DNA of 64,000 nucleotides from Geothrix limicola (GTDB taxonomy: Bacteria > Acidobacteriota > Holophagae > Holophagales > Holophagaceae): contig NZ_BSDE01000001.1 of assembly GCF_030268085.1 (NCBI RefSeq), forward strand, positions 310,001 through 374,000, in the 5' to 3' direction. A program made the position numbers and the translations under genes. Under the pieces are notes generated by a model. The model was given only the letters and a program-made list of their open reading frames with translations, was not told the origin of the DNA and made no database searches. Below are positions 26,661 to 35,266 of this stretch, piece by piece (position 1 is the first letter of the stretch; each line of letters starts with the position of its first letter).

Positions 26661-27728
26661 ATGCGATGGGCGAGGGCTTTTGGGGCGGGTTTGGCCATGA
26701 TTGCGGTGGCCCAGGCACAGGATGTGGATCTGGTGCAGTCGGACGCGCAGGCGGACCGTTTCGCGGCGCTGGCGCTCAAGTGTGTGCGACAGGAATACCC
26801 CAACAAGCTGGATCACGTGATGAACGGGGCAGGGGAGGTGAAGGGGCCGAAGGAGCTGCACCCGGCCTTCTATGGCTGCTTCGATTGGCATTCCTCGGTG
26901 CATGGCCACTGGATGCTGGTGAAGCTGCTGCGGGAGCATCCGGGGATGGCCCGGGCAGCCGAGGTTCGCCAGGTGCTGGATGAGAATCTCAGGCCAGAGC
27001 GCATGGCTGTGGAGGTGGCCTACCTGGGCCAGGAGAACCGGCGGAGCTTCGAACGCACCTACGGTTGGGCCTGGCTGTTGAAACTGGCGGCGGAGCTGCG
27101 CACCTGGAATGATCCCAACGCGCTGCGCTGGGGAACCGCCCTCCAGCCCCTGGCGGACGAACTGGCCCTGCGCTGGACATCCTTCCTGTCCAAGGCGACC
27201 TATCCCATCCGCACGGGCGTCCACCCCAATACGGCCTTCAGCCTGGATCTGGCCCTGGACTATGCCCGCGCCATCAAGGATGCCAAGTTGGAGGCGATGA
27301 TCCTGGAGCGGGCCCGGTCCTGGTTTGGCGCGGATCGCAAGGGGCCGTTGGCCTGGGAACCCGGAGGCGAGGATTTCCTCTCGCCCTGCCTGGAGGAGGC
27401 GGCGCTCATGTCCCGCGTGCTGCCGCGCCCGGCTTATGGCCGCTGGCTGACGGGCTTCCTGCCCGGCTTCCCCGCTGGCCTCGTGCCTGCCACGGTCTCG
27501 GATCGGACGGATCCGAAGATCGTTCATCTCGATGGCCTCAACCTCAGCCGAGCCCGGGCCCTGCTCCGTATCGCCGCCGTGCTGGGCCCAGCCGATCCGC
27601 GTTCGGCCGGATTGAAACGGCTGGCTGACCGCCATGCCCGGGCCTCCCTGCCGCACCTGGCTTCGGGAAGCTACGAGGGAGAGCACTGGCTCGCGACCTT
27701 CGCCGTCCGGACGCTGACGGAGCGTTGA
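26661..27728 (+). CDS. DUF2891 family protein, exported
   Basis: 355 residues, with a signal peptide (ARAFGAGLAMIAVAQA). KELHPAFYGCFDWHSSVHGHW is the family hallmark; further conserved stretches are YGWAWLLKL and RTGVHPNTAFSLDLALDYA. The alpha-helical barrel type of fold and the paired His and Trp suggest a carbohydrate-binding or hydrolase role, but no activity is established for the family as far as I know. It stands alone between tRNA-Ser and tadA. Confidence 0.85.
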   Translation: MRWARAFGAGLAMIAVAQAQDVDLVQSDAQADRFAALALKCVRQEYPNKLDHVMNGAGEVKGPKELHPAFYGCFDWHSSVHGHWMLVKLLREHPGMARAAEVRQVLDENLRPERMAVEVAYLGQENRRSFERTYGWAWLLKLAAELRTWNDPNALRWGTALQPLADELALRWTSFLSKATYPIRTGVHPNTAFSLDLALDYARAIKDAKLEAMILERARSWFGADRKGPLAWEPGGEDFLSPCLEEAALMSRVLPRPAYGRWLTGFLPGFPAGLVPATVSDRTDPKIVHLDGLNLSRARALLRIAAVLGPADPRSAGLKRLADRHARASLPHLASGSYEGEHWLATFAVRTLTER

Positions 27729-27952
27729 AGCCGGGACCCGTTTCTCTGGCCAGTGGTTCCGCCCAGCCGGCCTGGCAGAGGGACCCATCGGCCTGGGAGA
27801 TCGAGGCCTGGCGTGATTCCACCCCCTCGGTATTCGGCGATGCAGATGCGGAGGGTCCTGGATTCGGCGCCGGTCCCAGCTTCCCCTGAGGTGACCGGAG
27901 TCGGCGAGCGCCACCGAACGTCCCAAGGATCACTGGCGAGGAGCCGTGACCG

Positions 27953-28411
27953 TCATGACGATCGGCGTCGCCTAAAGAAGGCCTGGATCTGCTCGCGGCA
28001 CTCGGGCTCCATCAGGCCGCCCTGGAACTCGAAGCGGTGGTTCAGGGCCGCGCCGTCGAGGGTGTCCAGCCAGCGGCTGACGCCCACCTTGGGATCGGAG
28101 GCGCCGAAGACCACGCGTCCCACGCGGGCGTGGATGAGCGCGCCGAAGCACATGAGGCAGGGCTCCAGCGTGACGTAGAGCGTGGCGCCGGTGAGGCGGT
28201 AGTTCTTGGCCCAGGCGCCGGCGCTGCGCAGGGCGAGCACTTCGGCGTGGGCGGTGGGATCGTTCAGCTTCACGGGGTGGTTGTGCCCGCGGCCCAGCAG
28301 GGCGCCCTCGGAGACCAGCACGGCGCCCACGGGCACTTCGTCCAGGCGGTCCGCCTTCTCGGCCTCTTCGAGGGCGAGCTTCATGAAGTAGATGTCGTCA
28401 CCGGTCCACAT
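27953..28411 (-). CDS. tadA: tRNA-specific adenosine deaminase
   Basis: 152 residues when started at the ATG at 28411 (MWTGDDIYFMKLALEEA); the longer frame upstream has no support. The zinc and catalytic motifs are HAEVLAL near residue 54 and PCLMC near 85. It converts adenosine to inosine at the wobble base of tRNA-Arg(ACG). The ribosome site is weak. Guanine deaminase-like relatives are an alternative, but size and motifs favour TadA. Confidence 0.85.
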   Translation of the reverse strand: MWTGDDIYFMKLALEEAEKADRLDEVPVGAVLVSEGALLGRGHNHPVKLNDPTAHAEVLALRSAGAWAKNYRLTGATLYVTLEPCLMCFGALIHARVGRVVFGASDPKVGVSRWLDTLDGAALNHRFEFQGGLMEPECREQIQAFFRRRRSS

Positions 28412-28505
28412 GATTGGGATAGTGTGGCAAGAAAGTCGAGAGACTGAAGGTGGGCGAGGAATGTGCTGGGCCAATCTGATGTGATTGGGCTCAACGCCGC
28501 GATAC

Positions 28506-29177
28506 TCAACGGCCAACTCGCGCCCCCTCCAGCACCGCCTTTAGACATCCAAGCAGTACATGGGTGGCTTCCTCTGGTTTGAGCAGGGCCGAACTGACGA
28601 AGGCGCCATTGATCAACAACGCCAATTGTGCGGCCAGTTGGTCGGGCCGGGGGACGCGCAGCCGTTTGGCAATGTCGTGTAGGCGGTTTCGCAGCACCTG
28701 CATGTGTCGCTTCGAGACTTGGCGCGCCGGGTGGTCCTGTTCAGCAAACTCGGCGGCCACATTGATTTGGGGGCATCCGCGGTAATTCGAGCGGGCAAGG
28801 CGTTCGCCGATCCAGCGCATGTGGGCGTCGAGTTCGCCGACGGGGTCGTTAGGGTGTTGTTGGGCCACGCCGTCCCACTGCGCCCAGAACTCGAGGTCCT
28901 CGCGCTCTAAGAAAGCGACGACGAGGTCATCCTTGGTGGGGAAGTAGCGATACAGGCTTGTCTTCGCTACTGCGGCTTCCTGCACGACCAGGTCGACGCC
29001 GACCGCGCGCACGCCGCGCTGATAGAAGAGGGTGGAAGCGGTTTCGAGGATGTGTTCTCGGATGTCGAGCACTGGCTTGGCCGCTGCTCTCGCTGAGCGT
29101 TTCGTCGCTGCGAGGGTGCGGCCGGTCGATGCAGGACTTCGCGGAGTATGGGTCGATGCAATGCGCATGTTTGACAT
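28506..29177 (-). CDS. TetR/AcrR family transcriptional regulator
   Basis: 223 residues from the ATG at 29177 (MSNMRIAST); the ATG at 29168 is also possible. After a basic, probably disordered tail, the helix-turn-helix lies at about residues 40-85 (ILETASTLFYQRGVRAVGVD, then VAKTSLYRYFPTKDDLV). A C-terminal ligand domain with an ANYRGCPQINVAAEF-type Cys segment (here SNYRGCPQINVAAEF) follows. It is divergent from the dehydrogenase-like gene and lies over paired operators, so it most likely represses both. Confidence 0.9.
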   Translation of the reverse strand: MSNMRIASTHTPRSPASTGRTLAATKRSARAAAKPVLDIREHILETASTLFYQRGVRAVGVDLVVQEAAVAKTSLYRYFPTKDDLVVAFLEREDLEFWAQWDGVAQQHPNDPVGELDAHMRWIGERLARSNYRGCPQINVAAEFAEQDHPARQVSKRHMQVLRNRLHDIAKRLRVPRPDQLAAQLALLINGAFVSSALLKPEEATHVLLGCLKAVLEGARVGR

Positions 29178-29180
29178 GCT

Positions 29181-29220
29181 ACAGACCTGTCTGTAATGTG
29201 TGAAGAACAGACAGGTCTGT
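29181..29220. promoter_or_regulatory. Paired TetR-type operators between divergent genes
   Basis: ACAGACCTGTCTGT at 29181-29194 and its exact reverse complement ACAGACAGGTCTGT at 29207-29220 are separated by 12 bp. Each is itself nearly palindromic around AGAC..GTCT, a common TetR-family core. The left copy is 3 bp from the regulator's ATG. Confidence 0.8.
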
Positions 29221-29241
29221 ATCTGTCTTCGGAGGGCCCCA

Positions 29242-30261
29242 ATGCATTCCACAGCAAAGTCCGTTGCCGTATATGGCGCCAGCGGCCACACCGGTCAATT
29301 TGTCGTCCAAGAAGCGCGGCGGCGAGGGCTGTCGGTAGTGGCGATCGGGCGCAGCGCCACGCGGCTCAATGCGGTGTTTCCTTTGGCCGTTACCCGGCGC
29401 GTGGCAGCGCTCGACGACCCGGTCAGTCTCGAGCAGGCCTTCGCCGATTGTGCGTTGGTCATTAACTGCGCAGGTCCATTTCTCGACACCGCAGCGCCTT
29501 TGGCGCGGGCAGCGCTACAAGCCGGCTGCCACTATATCGACGTGACGGCAGAGCAGGCCAGCGCACAAGCCACCTTCGCCGACTTCGATGCGCCGGCGCG
29601 CGCAGCCAGCCGGGTCGTGATTCCTGGGGCCGGCTTTTATGGCGGCCTGGCTGATCTGCTGGCCAGCGCACTGGCACCTGACGGTGACATCGACGAGATC
29701 ACAGTTGCGATTGCGCTCGACCGCTGGTGGCCCACCGCCGGTACGCGCAGGACAGGTGAGCGCAACAATGTGCCTCGTGTGGTGGTGAAGCACGGGAAGC
29801 TTGTGCCTCTGATACCCCCGGCGGAGGTGCCGGACTGGGTTTTCTCCCCAGTGCTGGGTCATCAGCCAATGGTCGAAATGCCGTTCAGCGAGATCATCAC
29901 CTTGGCCCATCACCTGAAGGTCGGCTCGATTCGGTCACTCCTCAACCGCTCTGCGCTTGACGACATCCGCGATGGTACGACGCCACCGCCCACTGCCGTG
30001 GACGACAGCGGGCGCTCGGCGCAGCGTTTCGAATTGGAGGTGCGACTCGTGCAAGGTAGCGTGATCAAGACAGCCAGGGTGCGTGGGCAGGACATCTATG
30101 CCGTGACGGCGCCCATCGTGATCCAAGCCGGACTGCGTTTGCTGTCGCCCTCGTACCGGCACAGTGGCGCGTTGGCACTGGCCGAGGCGATCGATCCCGT
30201 TGAATTGTTAGGCGCCCTGCATGGTCAGTCGCTGGAGGTGTTTGGAGACGTCTTGCGCTGA
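29242..30261 (+). CDS. Saccharopine dehydrogenase-like NAD(P)-binding protein
   Basis: 339 residues from the ATG at 29242, preceded by GGAGG. VAVYGASGHTGQFVVQEARR is a Rossmann nucleotide-binding start; VINCAGPFLDTAAPLARAAL and GCHYIDVTAEQ are shared with trans-acting enoyl reductase and saccharopine dehydrogenase-like proteins. The reaction is unknown. Residue choice and the TetR partner resemble proteobacterial versions, and codon GC at third positions looks lower than in the neighbours, suggesting transfer of the pair. Confidence 0.82.
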   Translation: MHSTAKSVAVYGASGHTGQFVVQEARRRGLSVVAIGRSATRLNAVFPLAVTRRVAALDDPVSLEQAFADCALVINCAGPFLDTAAPLARAALQAGCHYIDVTAEQASAQATFADFDAPARAASRVVIPGAGFYGGLADLLASALAPDGDIDEITVAIALDRWWPTAGTRRTGERNNVPRVVVKHGKLVPLIPPAEVPDWVFSPVLGHQPMVEMPFSEIITLAHHLKVGSIRSLLNRSALDDIRDGTTPPPTAVDDSGRSAQRFELEVRLVQGSVIKTARVRGQDIYAVTAPIVIQAGLRLLSPSYRHSGALALAEAIDPVELLGALHGQSLEVFGDVLR

Positions 30262-30659
30262 AGATACGGAAACCTCGCTTCTCGTGGATATTTCCGAAGA
30301 CACGCATGTCATCCATCGCGTGTCGGCATAAGTGAGCAATTCCAAGGCTCGTCGCGATGCCGAACCAAGGAATTGGGTCGGCGCCTGGACCGAACGAAAA
30401 ACGCGGCGCATGCCACCGCAGCAGACATCAGTGCCTCTAATCTCCAGCCGCCAGACTCCGGCCGAACGAAAAAGCCCATCAGGCACCTTGGGAGCAAAGG
30501 AGCAGGGTGGCTGAATCAGGCCCCATCCACTCGATGGAGACCATCTGGCACCAACCATCATCTGGAGTCGGAAAGTCTCGCGCCCAGGTTCTGTTCTGTG
30601 GATCCGGGCCTGGTCGGGCCGTGATTCCAGGAAAGTCCGTTCGGTACGTCGGAAACAAA
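30262..30659. other. Intergenic stretch without a gene
   Basis: About 400 bp after the dehydrogenase-like gene. Frames on either strand are short and lack ribosome sites or recognisable content. A motif CCGAACGAAAAA occurs twice (near 30390 and 30460). It probably marks the right border of the transferred segment. Confidence 0.4.
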
Positions 30660-30667
30660 GGAGTAGT

Positions 30668-30712
30668 ATGCCTGAGTTCCCCTTGAAGAAAAAGGCTGAT
30701 CCTCGTTTTTAG
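30668..30712 (+). CDS. Putative carAB leader peptide
   Basis: A 14-codon ORF, MPEFPLKKKADPRF, with AAAGGAG 5 nt before its ATG, stronger than many real genes here. Its stop codon (30710-30712) touches the antiterminator arm of the structure that follows. Leader-peptide attenuation of carAB is known in Pseudomonas; the peptide here is different, with Lys-Lys-Lys and a final Arg-Phe. Translation is inferred. Confidence 0.55.
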   Translation: MPEFPLKKKADPRF

Positions 30713-30792
30713 GGGTCGCTACACTCACTTCTGGTCCCTAAGACCGAGTCATTCTCACGACCCCGCGAAGGCCTGGCCCTCGCGGGGTTTTT
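30712..30792 (+). terminator. Attenuator (terminator/antiterminator) upstream of carA
   Basis: Terminator: ACCCCGCGA (30760-30768) pairs with TCGCGGGGT (30780-30788), followed by TTTTT. Antiterminator: GGGGTCG at 30712-30718 is the reverse complement of CGACCCC at 30758-30764, which overlaps the 5' arm of the terminator. The two folds exclude each other. carA starts 89 nt further on. Confidence 0.7.
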
Positions 30793-30880
30793 GCAGAGGC
30801 TTTGACATGGTCCGTGGGGGACCGCCAGCTCACGCTGTTCCCGAGGCCCTCCGGGCTCGGTCTGACAACGAAGGAGGCAC

Positions 30881-31963
30881 ATGCGCGCGCACCTGATCCT
30901 GAAGGACGGAACCATTTTCCGGGGACGGGCGCCGTTGGGATTTGGCGGGGGCGGCGAAGCGGTGTTCACCACCGCCATGGCCGGCTACCAGGAGATCCTC
31001 ACGGATCCGAGCTTCGCGGGGCAGATGGTCTGCATGACCTTCCCCGAGCAGGGGATCTACGGCATCCATGCCGACCTCAACGAAGGCACGCGGCCCTGGG
31101 CCACGGGCCTGCTCTGCCGGCGCCTCACCTTCGCGCCGGACCATCACCGCTGCGAAGGCGATCTGCCGAGCTGGCTGAAGCGCCACCACATCCCCGTGAT
31201 GACCGACCTCGATACGCGGGCGCTGACCCAGCACCTGCGTGACCAGGGTTCCCAGCCCTCCCTCATCTGGACCGAGGTGGACGGCAGCCTCGACGCCGGT
31301 GTGGCCAAGGCGAAGGCCCTGCCGGACATGACGGGCCAGGCCCTCTGCGGCGAGGTGAGCTGCAGGGACCGCTACGAACTGAACCCCGGCGGCGCACTGA
31401 AGGTGGCCGTGCTCGACGGCGGCATCAAGCTGAGCATCCTGAACCAGCTGGTGGGCGTGGGCCTGAACCTCGAAGTCTTCCCCTGGGACACGCCCGCGAG
31501 CGAGCTCACGGACAAGCGCTTCCACGGCCTCTTCCTCAGCAACGGGCCCGGCGACCCCGCGGCGCTGCCCGGCATGCAGAAGGAGGTCGAAGCCTGCATC
31601 GGGAAGCTGCCCATCTTCGGCATCTGCCTGGGCCACCAGCTGCTGGGCCAGGCCTTCGGCGGCAAGACCTTCAAGCTCAAGTTCGGCCACCGCGGCGCCA
31701 ACCAGCCCGTGCACGACCTGATGACCGGCCGCATCGAGATCACCGCCCAGAACCACGGCTTCGCCGTGGACGAGAACGGCCTGCCCGGCGATCTCGTGGT
31801 CACCCACAAGCACCTCAGCGATGGCACCGTCGAGGGCCTGCGGCACACCAAGCTGCCCATCTTCTCGCTGCAGCACCACCCCGAGGCGAGCCCCGGGCCT
31901 CATGATGCGCACCCGGCCTTCCATCGCTTCGTCGCCCTGCTCAAGGAGTTCCACCATGCCTAA
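30881..31963 (+). CDS. carA: Carbamoyl-phosphate synthase, small (glutaminase) subunit
   Basis: 360 residues, slightly shorter than the usual 380. AAGGAGG precedes the ATG. The N-terminal domain starts [13 protein letters not shown] and contains [15 protein letters not shown]; the class I amidotransferase has [15 protein letters not shown] with the nucleophilic Cys near 249 and HHPEASPGP with the catalytic His/Glu. It supplies ammonia from glutamine to CarB for pyrimidine and arginine synthesis. Confidence 0.97.
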   Translation: MRAHLILKDGTIFRGRAPLGFGGGGEAVFTTAMAGYQEILTDPSFAGQMVCMTFPEQGIYGIHADLNEGTRPWATGLLCRRLTFAPDHHRCEGDLPSWLKRHHIPVMTDLDTRALTQHLRDQGSQPSLIWTEVDGSLDAGVAKAKALPDMTGQALCGEVSCRDRYELNPGGALKVAVLDGGIKLSILNQLVGVGLNLEVFPWDTPASELTDKRFHGLFLSNGPGDPAALPGMQKEVEACIGKLPIFGICLGHQLLGQAFGGKTFKLKFGHRGANQPVHDLMTGRIEITAQNHGFAVDENGLPGDLVVTHKHLSDGTVEGLRHTKLPIFSLQHHPEASPGPHDAHPAFHRFVALLKEFHHA

Positions 31964-34900
31964 GCGGACGGATCTGAAGAGTGTGCTGGTGCTGGGCTCC
32001 GGGCCCATCCAGATCGGGCAGGCCTGCGAGTTCGACTACTCGGGAACCCAGGCGCTGAAGGCCCTGCGGGAAGAGGGCATCCGCACCATCCTGCTGAACT
32101 CCAACCCGGCCTCGATCATGACGGACGCGAACCGCGCCGACGCCACCTACATCGAGCCCCTGACGCTGGCGGTGCTGGAGAAGGTCATCGAGGCCGAGAA
32201 GCCCGATGCCATCCTGCCCACGGTGGGCGGCCAGACGGCGCTCAACCTCGCCATGGAAGCCCACGAGAGCGGCCTGCTGGAACGCACGGGCGTGCTGCTC
32301 ATCGGCGCCCAGCCCGAGGCCATCAAGCGCGGCGAGGATCGCCAGCTCTTCAAGGCCCTCATGGACGACCTGGGCCTGGAGACCTGCCGCGGCGGCTTCG
32401 CGCACAACATGAGCGAGGCAAGAGATCTGCTCAAGCTCACGGGCTTCCCCGCCATCATCCGCCCCAGCTTCACGCTCGGCGGCAGCGGCGGCGGCATCGC
32501 CTACAACGTCGACGAGTTCGAGACCATCGTGGCCCGCGGTCTGGATCTGAGCCCCACCAAGCAGGTGCTCATCGAGGAGAGCATCCTGGGCTGGAAGGAG
32601 TTCGAGCTCGAAGTGGTGCGCGACCTCGACGACAACGTCGAAGTGATCTGCTCCATCGAGAACTTCGATCCCATGGGCATCCACACCGGCGACAGCATCA
32701 CGGTGGCCCCCGCGCTCACGCTCACGGATCCCGAGTACCAGAAGATGCGCGACGCCGCGCTGGCTGTCATCCGCGCGGTGGGCGTGGAGACCGGTGGATC
32801 GAACATCCAGTTCGCGCTGCAGCCCGAGACCAGCCGCATCATCGTCATCGAGATGAACCCCCGCGTGAGCCGCAGCTCCGCGCTGGCCTCGAAGGCGACG
32901 GGCTTTCCCATCGCCTGGGTGGCCACCAAGCTGGCCCTGGGCTACCGGCTCTGGGAGCTGCCCAACGCCATCACGCGCATGACCAAAGCGGCCTTCGAGC
33001 CGGTGCTGGACTACGTGGTGGTGAAGATCCCGCGCTTCACCTTCGAGAAGTTCCCCCAGGCCGACAAGGTGCTGGGCACGCAGATGAAGAGCGTGGGCGA
33101 AGTGATGAGCATCGGCCGCAGCTTCCAGGAGGCGCTGCAGAAGGCCGTGCGCTCGCTGGAGGAGGGGCACAAGGGCCTTTCCGGCGCGCTCGAAGGCAAG
33201 CTCGATCTGGGCCGCCTCAAGGAACACCTGATCATTCCCGGCTCCCAGCGCATCTTCTGGATCTACCACGCCCTCAAGGCCGGCCACAGCGTCGAGGAGC
33301 TGCACCGCCTCACGAAGATCACGCCCTGGTTCCTGCGCGAGATCGAGGAGATCGTTGTGCTCGAAGGACGCCTGCGCAGCTTCCCCGTGGACCGCCTGCC
33401 GGAGGAACTGCTGGAGAAGGCCAAGCGCGCGGGTTTCGCCGACAACCAGATCGCCGTGTTCTGTTCGGGCACGGAGGCCGAAGTCGCCGCCCGGCGCGAG
33501 GCCCTGGGCCTGCGCCCCGCCTACAAGCGCGTGGACACCTGCTCGGGCGAGTTCAAGGCGGAGACGCCCTACCTCTACGGCACTTGGGAAGAGACGAGCG
33601 AGGCTGAACCCACGGACCGCCCGAAGGCCATCGTGCTGGGCAGCGGGCCCAACCGCATCGGGCAGGGCGTGGAATTCGACTGCTGCTGCGTGCAGGCGGT
33701 GGAAGCCATCCGCGCCAGCGGGGTCGAAGCCATCCTCATCAACTGCAACCCCGAGACGGTGAGCACGGATTTCGACACCAGCGACCGCCTCTACTTCGAG
33801 CCGCTCACCTACGAGCATGTGAAGGCCGTGGTGGATCGCGAAGCCGCGGGCGGCAAGCTGCTGGGCGTCTTCGCCCAGTTCGGCGGCCAGACGCCCCTGA
33901 AGCTGGCCTCGCCCCTGCACGAGGCGGGCGTGAAGCTGCTGGGCACGCCGCTGAATACGATCATGGACGCGGAAGACCGCGAGCGCTTCGGCCAGGCCCT
34001 CAAGCGCCTGAATATCCCGGCGCCCCAGTGGGGCATGGCCACCAGCTTCGAGCAGGCCAAGGATGTGGCCCACCGGCTTTCGTACCCGGTGATGGTGCGG
34101 CCCAGCTTCGTGCTGGGGGGACGCGCCATGGCGGTGGTCTTCGACGATGCGGGGCTGGAAAAGTACATGCGCGAGGCCGTGGCGGTGAGCAACGACCAGC
34201 CCGTGCTGCTGGACCGCTTCCTGGACGGCGCGCAGGAGCTGGACATCGACGTGGTCTGCGACGGCGAGGACGTGGCCATCGCGGGCCTGCTGGCCCACAT
34301 CGAGGAGGCGGGCATCCACAGCGGCGACAGCTACGCGGTGATCCCGGCCCTGGGCGTGCCCGAAGAGATCCTGGAGACCGTGAAGGGCTATGCCCGGAAA
34401 CTGGCTCTGGATCTCGGTGTGCGCGGCCTCATGAACCTGCAGTTCGCCGTGAAGGACGGCATCGCCTACTGCCTGGAGGCCAACCCCCGGGCCAGTCGCA
34501 CGGTGCCCTTCGTCAGCAAGGCGACGGGCGTGGATTGGGCGGGCGTCGCCGCCCGCATCGGTCTTGGCCAGAGCCTGAAGGCCCAGGGCATCACGGACGG
34601 CGTGCCCCGCGCCGTCTCGGTGAAGGGCGTGGTCTTCCCCTTCGCCAAGTTCCCGGGCGTCGATCCGGTGCTCGGCCCCGAGATGAAGAGCACGGGTGAG
34701 GTCATGGGCATCGGCGACACCTTCGGTGAGGCCTACGCCAAGTCCCTGCTGGCGGCGGGCATTCCGCTGCCGCTGTCGGGCACGGTGTTCCTCACGGTGA
34801 ACGATGCGGACAAGGCGAGACTGCCCGAACTGGCCCAGAAGCTGGTCGCCCTCGGTTTCGGCCTCTGCGCCACCGAAGGCACGGCCCGCACGCTGGATGC

Positions 34901-35162
34901 GGTCGGCATCAAGGTGCGCAAGATCTTCAAGGTGAACGAGGGCCGGCCCAACGCGGTGGATCTGCTGAAGAACGGCGAGGTGCAGTGGGTCATCAACACG
35001 CCCCTGGGCCGCGACGCCTTCTTCGACGAAAGCGCCATCCGCCGCGAGGCCCTGCGTCTGAAGATCCCCTGCCTCACGAACCTCAGCGCGGCCCTGGCGG
35101 CCTGCGAGGCCGTCGAGACGCTGCGAGGCGAGATGAAGGTCCGGGCCATCCAGTCGCTTTGA
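31956..35162 (+). CDS. carB: Carbamoyl-phosphate synthase, large subunit
   Basis: 1068 residues. The ATG at 31956 overlaps the carA end by 8 bp and has AAGGAG in the carA 3' end; it begins [30 protein letters not shown]. The two ATP-grasp halves are visible (the second starts [20 protein letters not shown] near residue 553), with a C-terminal MGS-like regulatory domain. It makes carbamoyl phosphate from bicarbonate, ammonia and two ATP, in a tunnel complex with CarA. Confidence 0.98.
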   Translation: MPKRTDLKSVLVLGSGPIQIGQACEFDYSGTQALKALREEGIRTILLNSNPASIMTDANRADATYIEPLTLAVLEKVIEAEKPDAILPTVGGQTALNLAMEAHESGLLERTGVLLIGAQPEAIKRGEDRQLFKALMDDLGLETCRGGFAHNMSEARDLLKLTGFPAIIRPSFTLGGSGGGIAYNVDEFETIVARGLDLSPTKQVLIEESILGWKEFELEVVRDLDDNVEVICSIENFDPMGIHTGDSITVAPALTLTDPEYQKMRDAALAVIRAVGVETGGSNIQFALQPETSRIIVIEMNPRVSRSSALASKATGFPIAWVATKLALGYRLWELPNAITRMTKAAFEPVLDYVVVKIPRFTFEKFPQADKVLGTQMKSVGEVMSIGRSFQEALQKAVRSLEEGHKGLSGALEGKLDLGRLKEHLIIPGSQRIFWIYHALKAGHSVEELHRLTKITPWFLREIEEIVVLEGRLRSFPVDRLPEELLEKAKRAGFADNQIAVFCSGTEAEVAARREALGLRPAYKRVDTCSGEFKAETPYLYGTWEETSEAEPTDRPKAIVLGSGPNRIGQGVEFDCCCVQAVEAIRASGVEAILINCNPETVSTDFDTSDRLYFEPLTYEHVKAVVDREAAGGKLLGVFAQFGGQTPLKLASPLHEAGVKLLGTPLNTIMDAEDRERFGQALKRLNIPAPQWGMATSFEQAKDVAHRLSYPVMVRPSFVLGGRAMAVVFDDAGLEKYMREAVAVSNDQPVLLDRFLDGAQELDIDVVCDGEDVAIAGLLAHIEEAGIHSGDSYAVIPALGVPEEILETVKGYARKLALDLGVRGLMNLQFAVKDGIAYCLEANPRASRTVPFVSKATGVDWAGVAARIGLGQSLKAQGITDGVPRAVSVKGVVFPFAKFPGVDPVLGPEMKSTGEVMGIGDTFGEAYAKSLLAAGIPLPLSGTVFLTVNDADKARLPELAQKLVALGFGLCATEGTARTLDAVGIKVRKIFKVNEGRPNAVDLLKNGEVQWVINTPLGRDAFFDESAIRREALRLKIPCLTNLSAALAACEAVETLRGEMKVRAIQSL

Positions 35163-35266
35163 GCCAGTCCGATTGAAAGGGCTGGGTCCGGACCGGATTA
35201 ATTAATTTGACCCAAGGGTCGTTAAGCACATAGCGTATAGCCTCGCCATCCGATTGGGCGTGATCC

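Noticed and set aside
27725-27889. TTG-started 54-codon frame overlapping the DUF2891 stop
   Set aside because: Peptide-like composition but no ribosome site and no recognisable homology; left as intergenic.
31941-34319. Long minus-strand frame opposite carB
   Set aside because: Antisense shadow of carB; rich in His, Leu and Asp with no family features.
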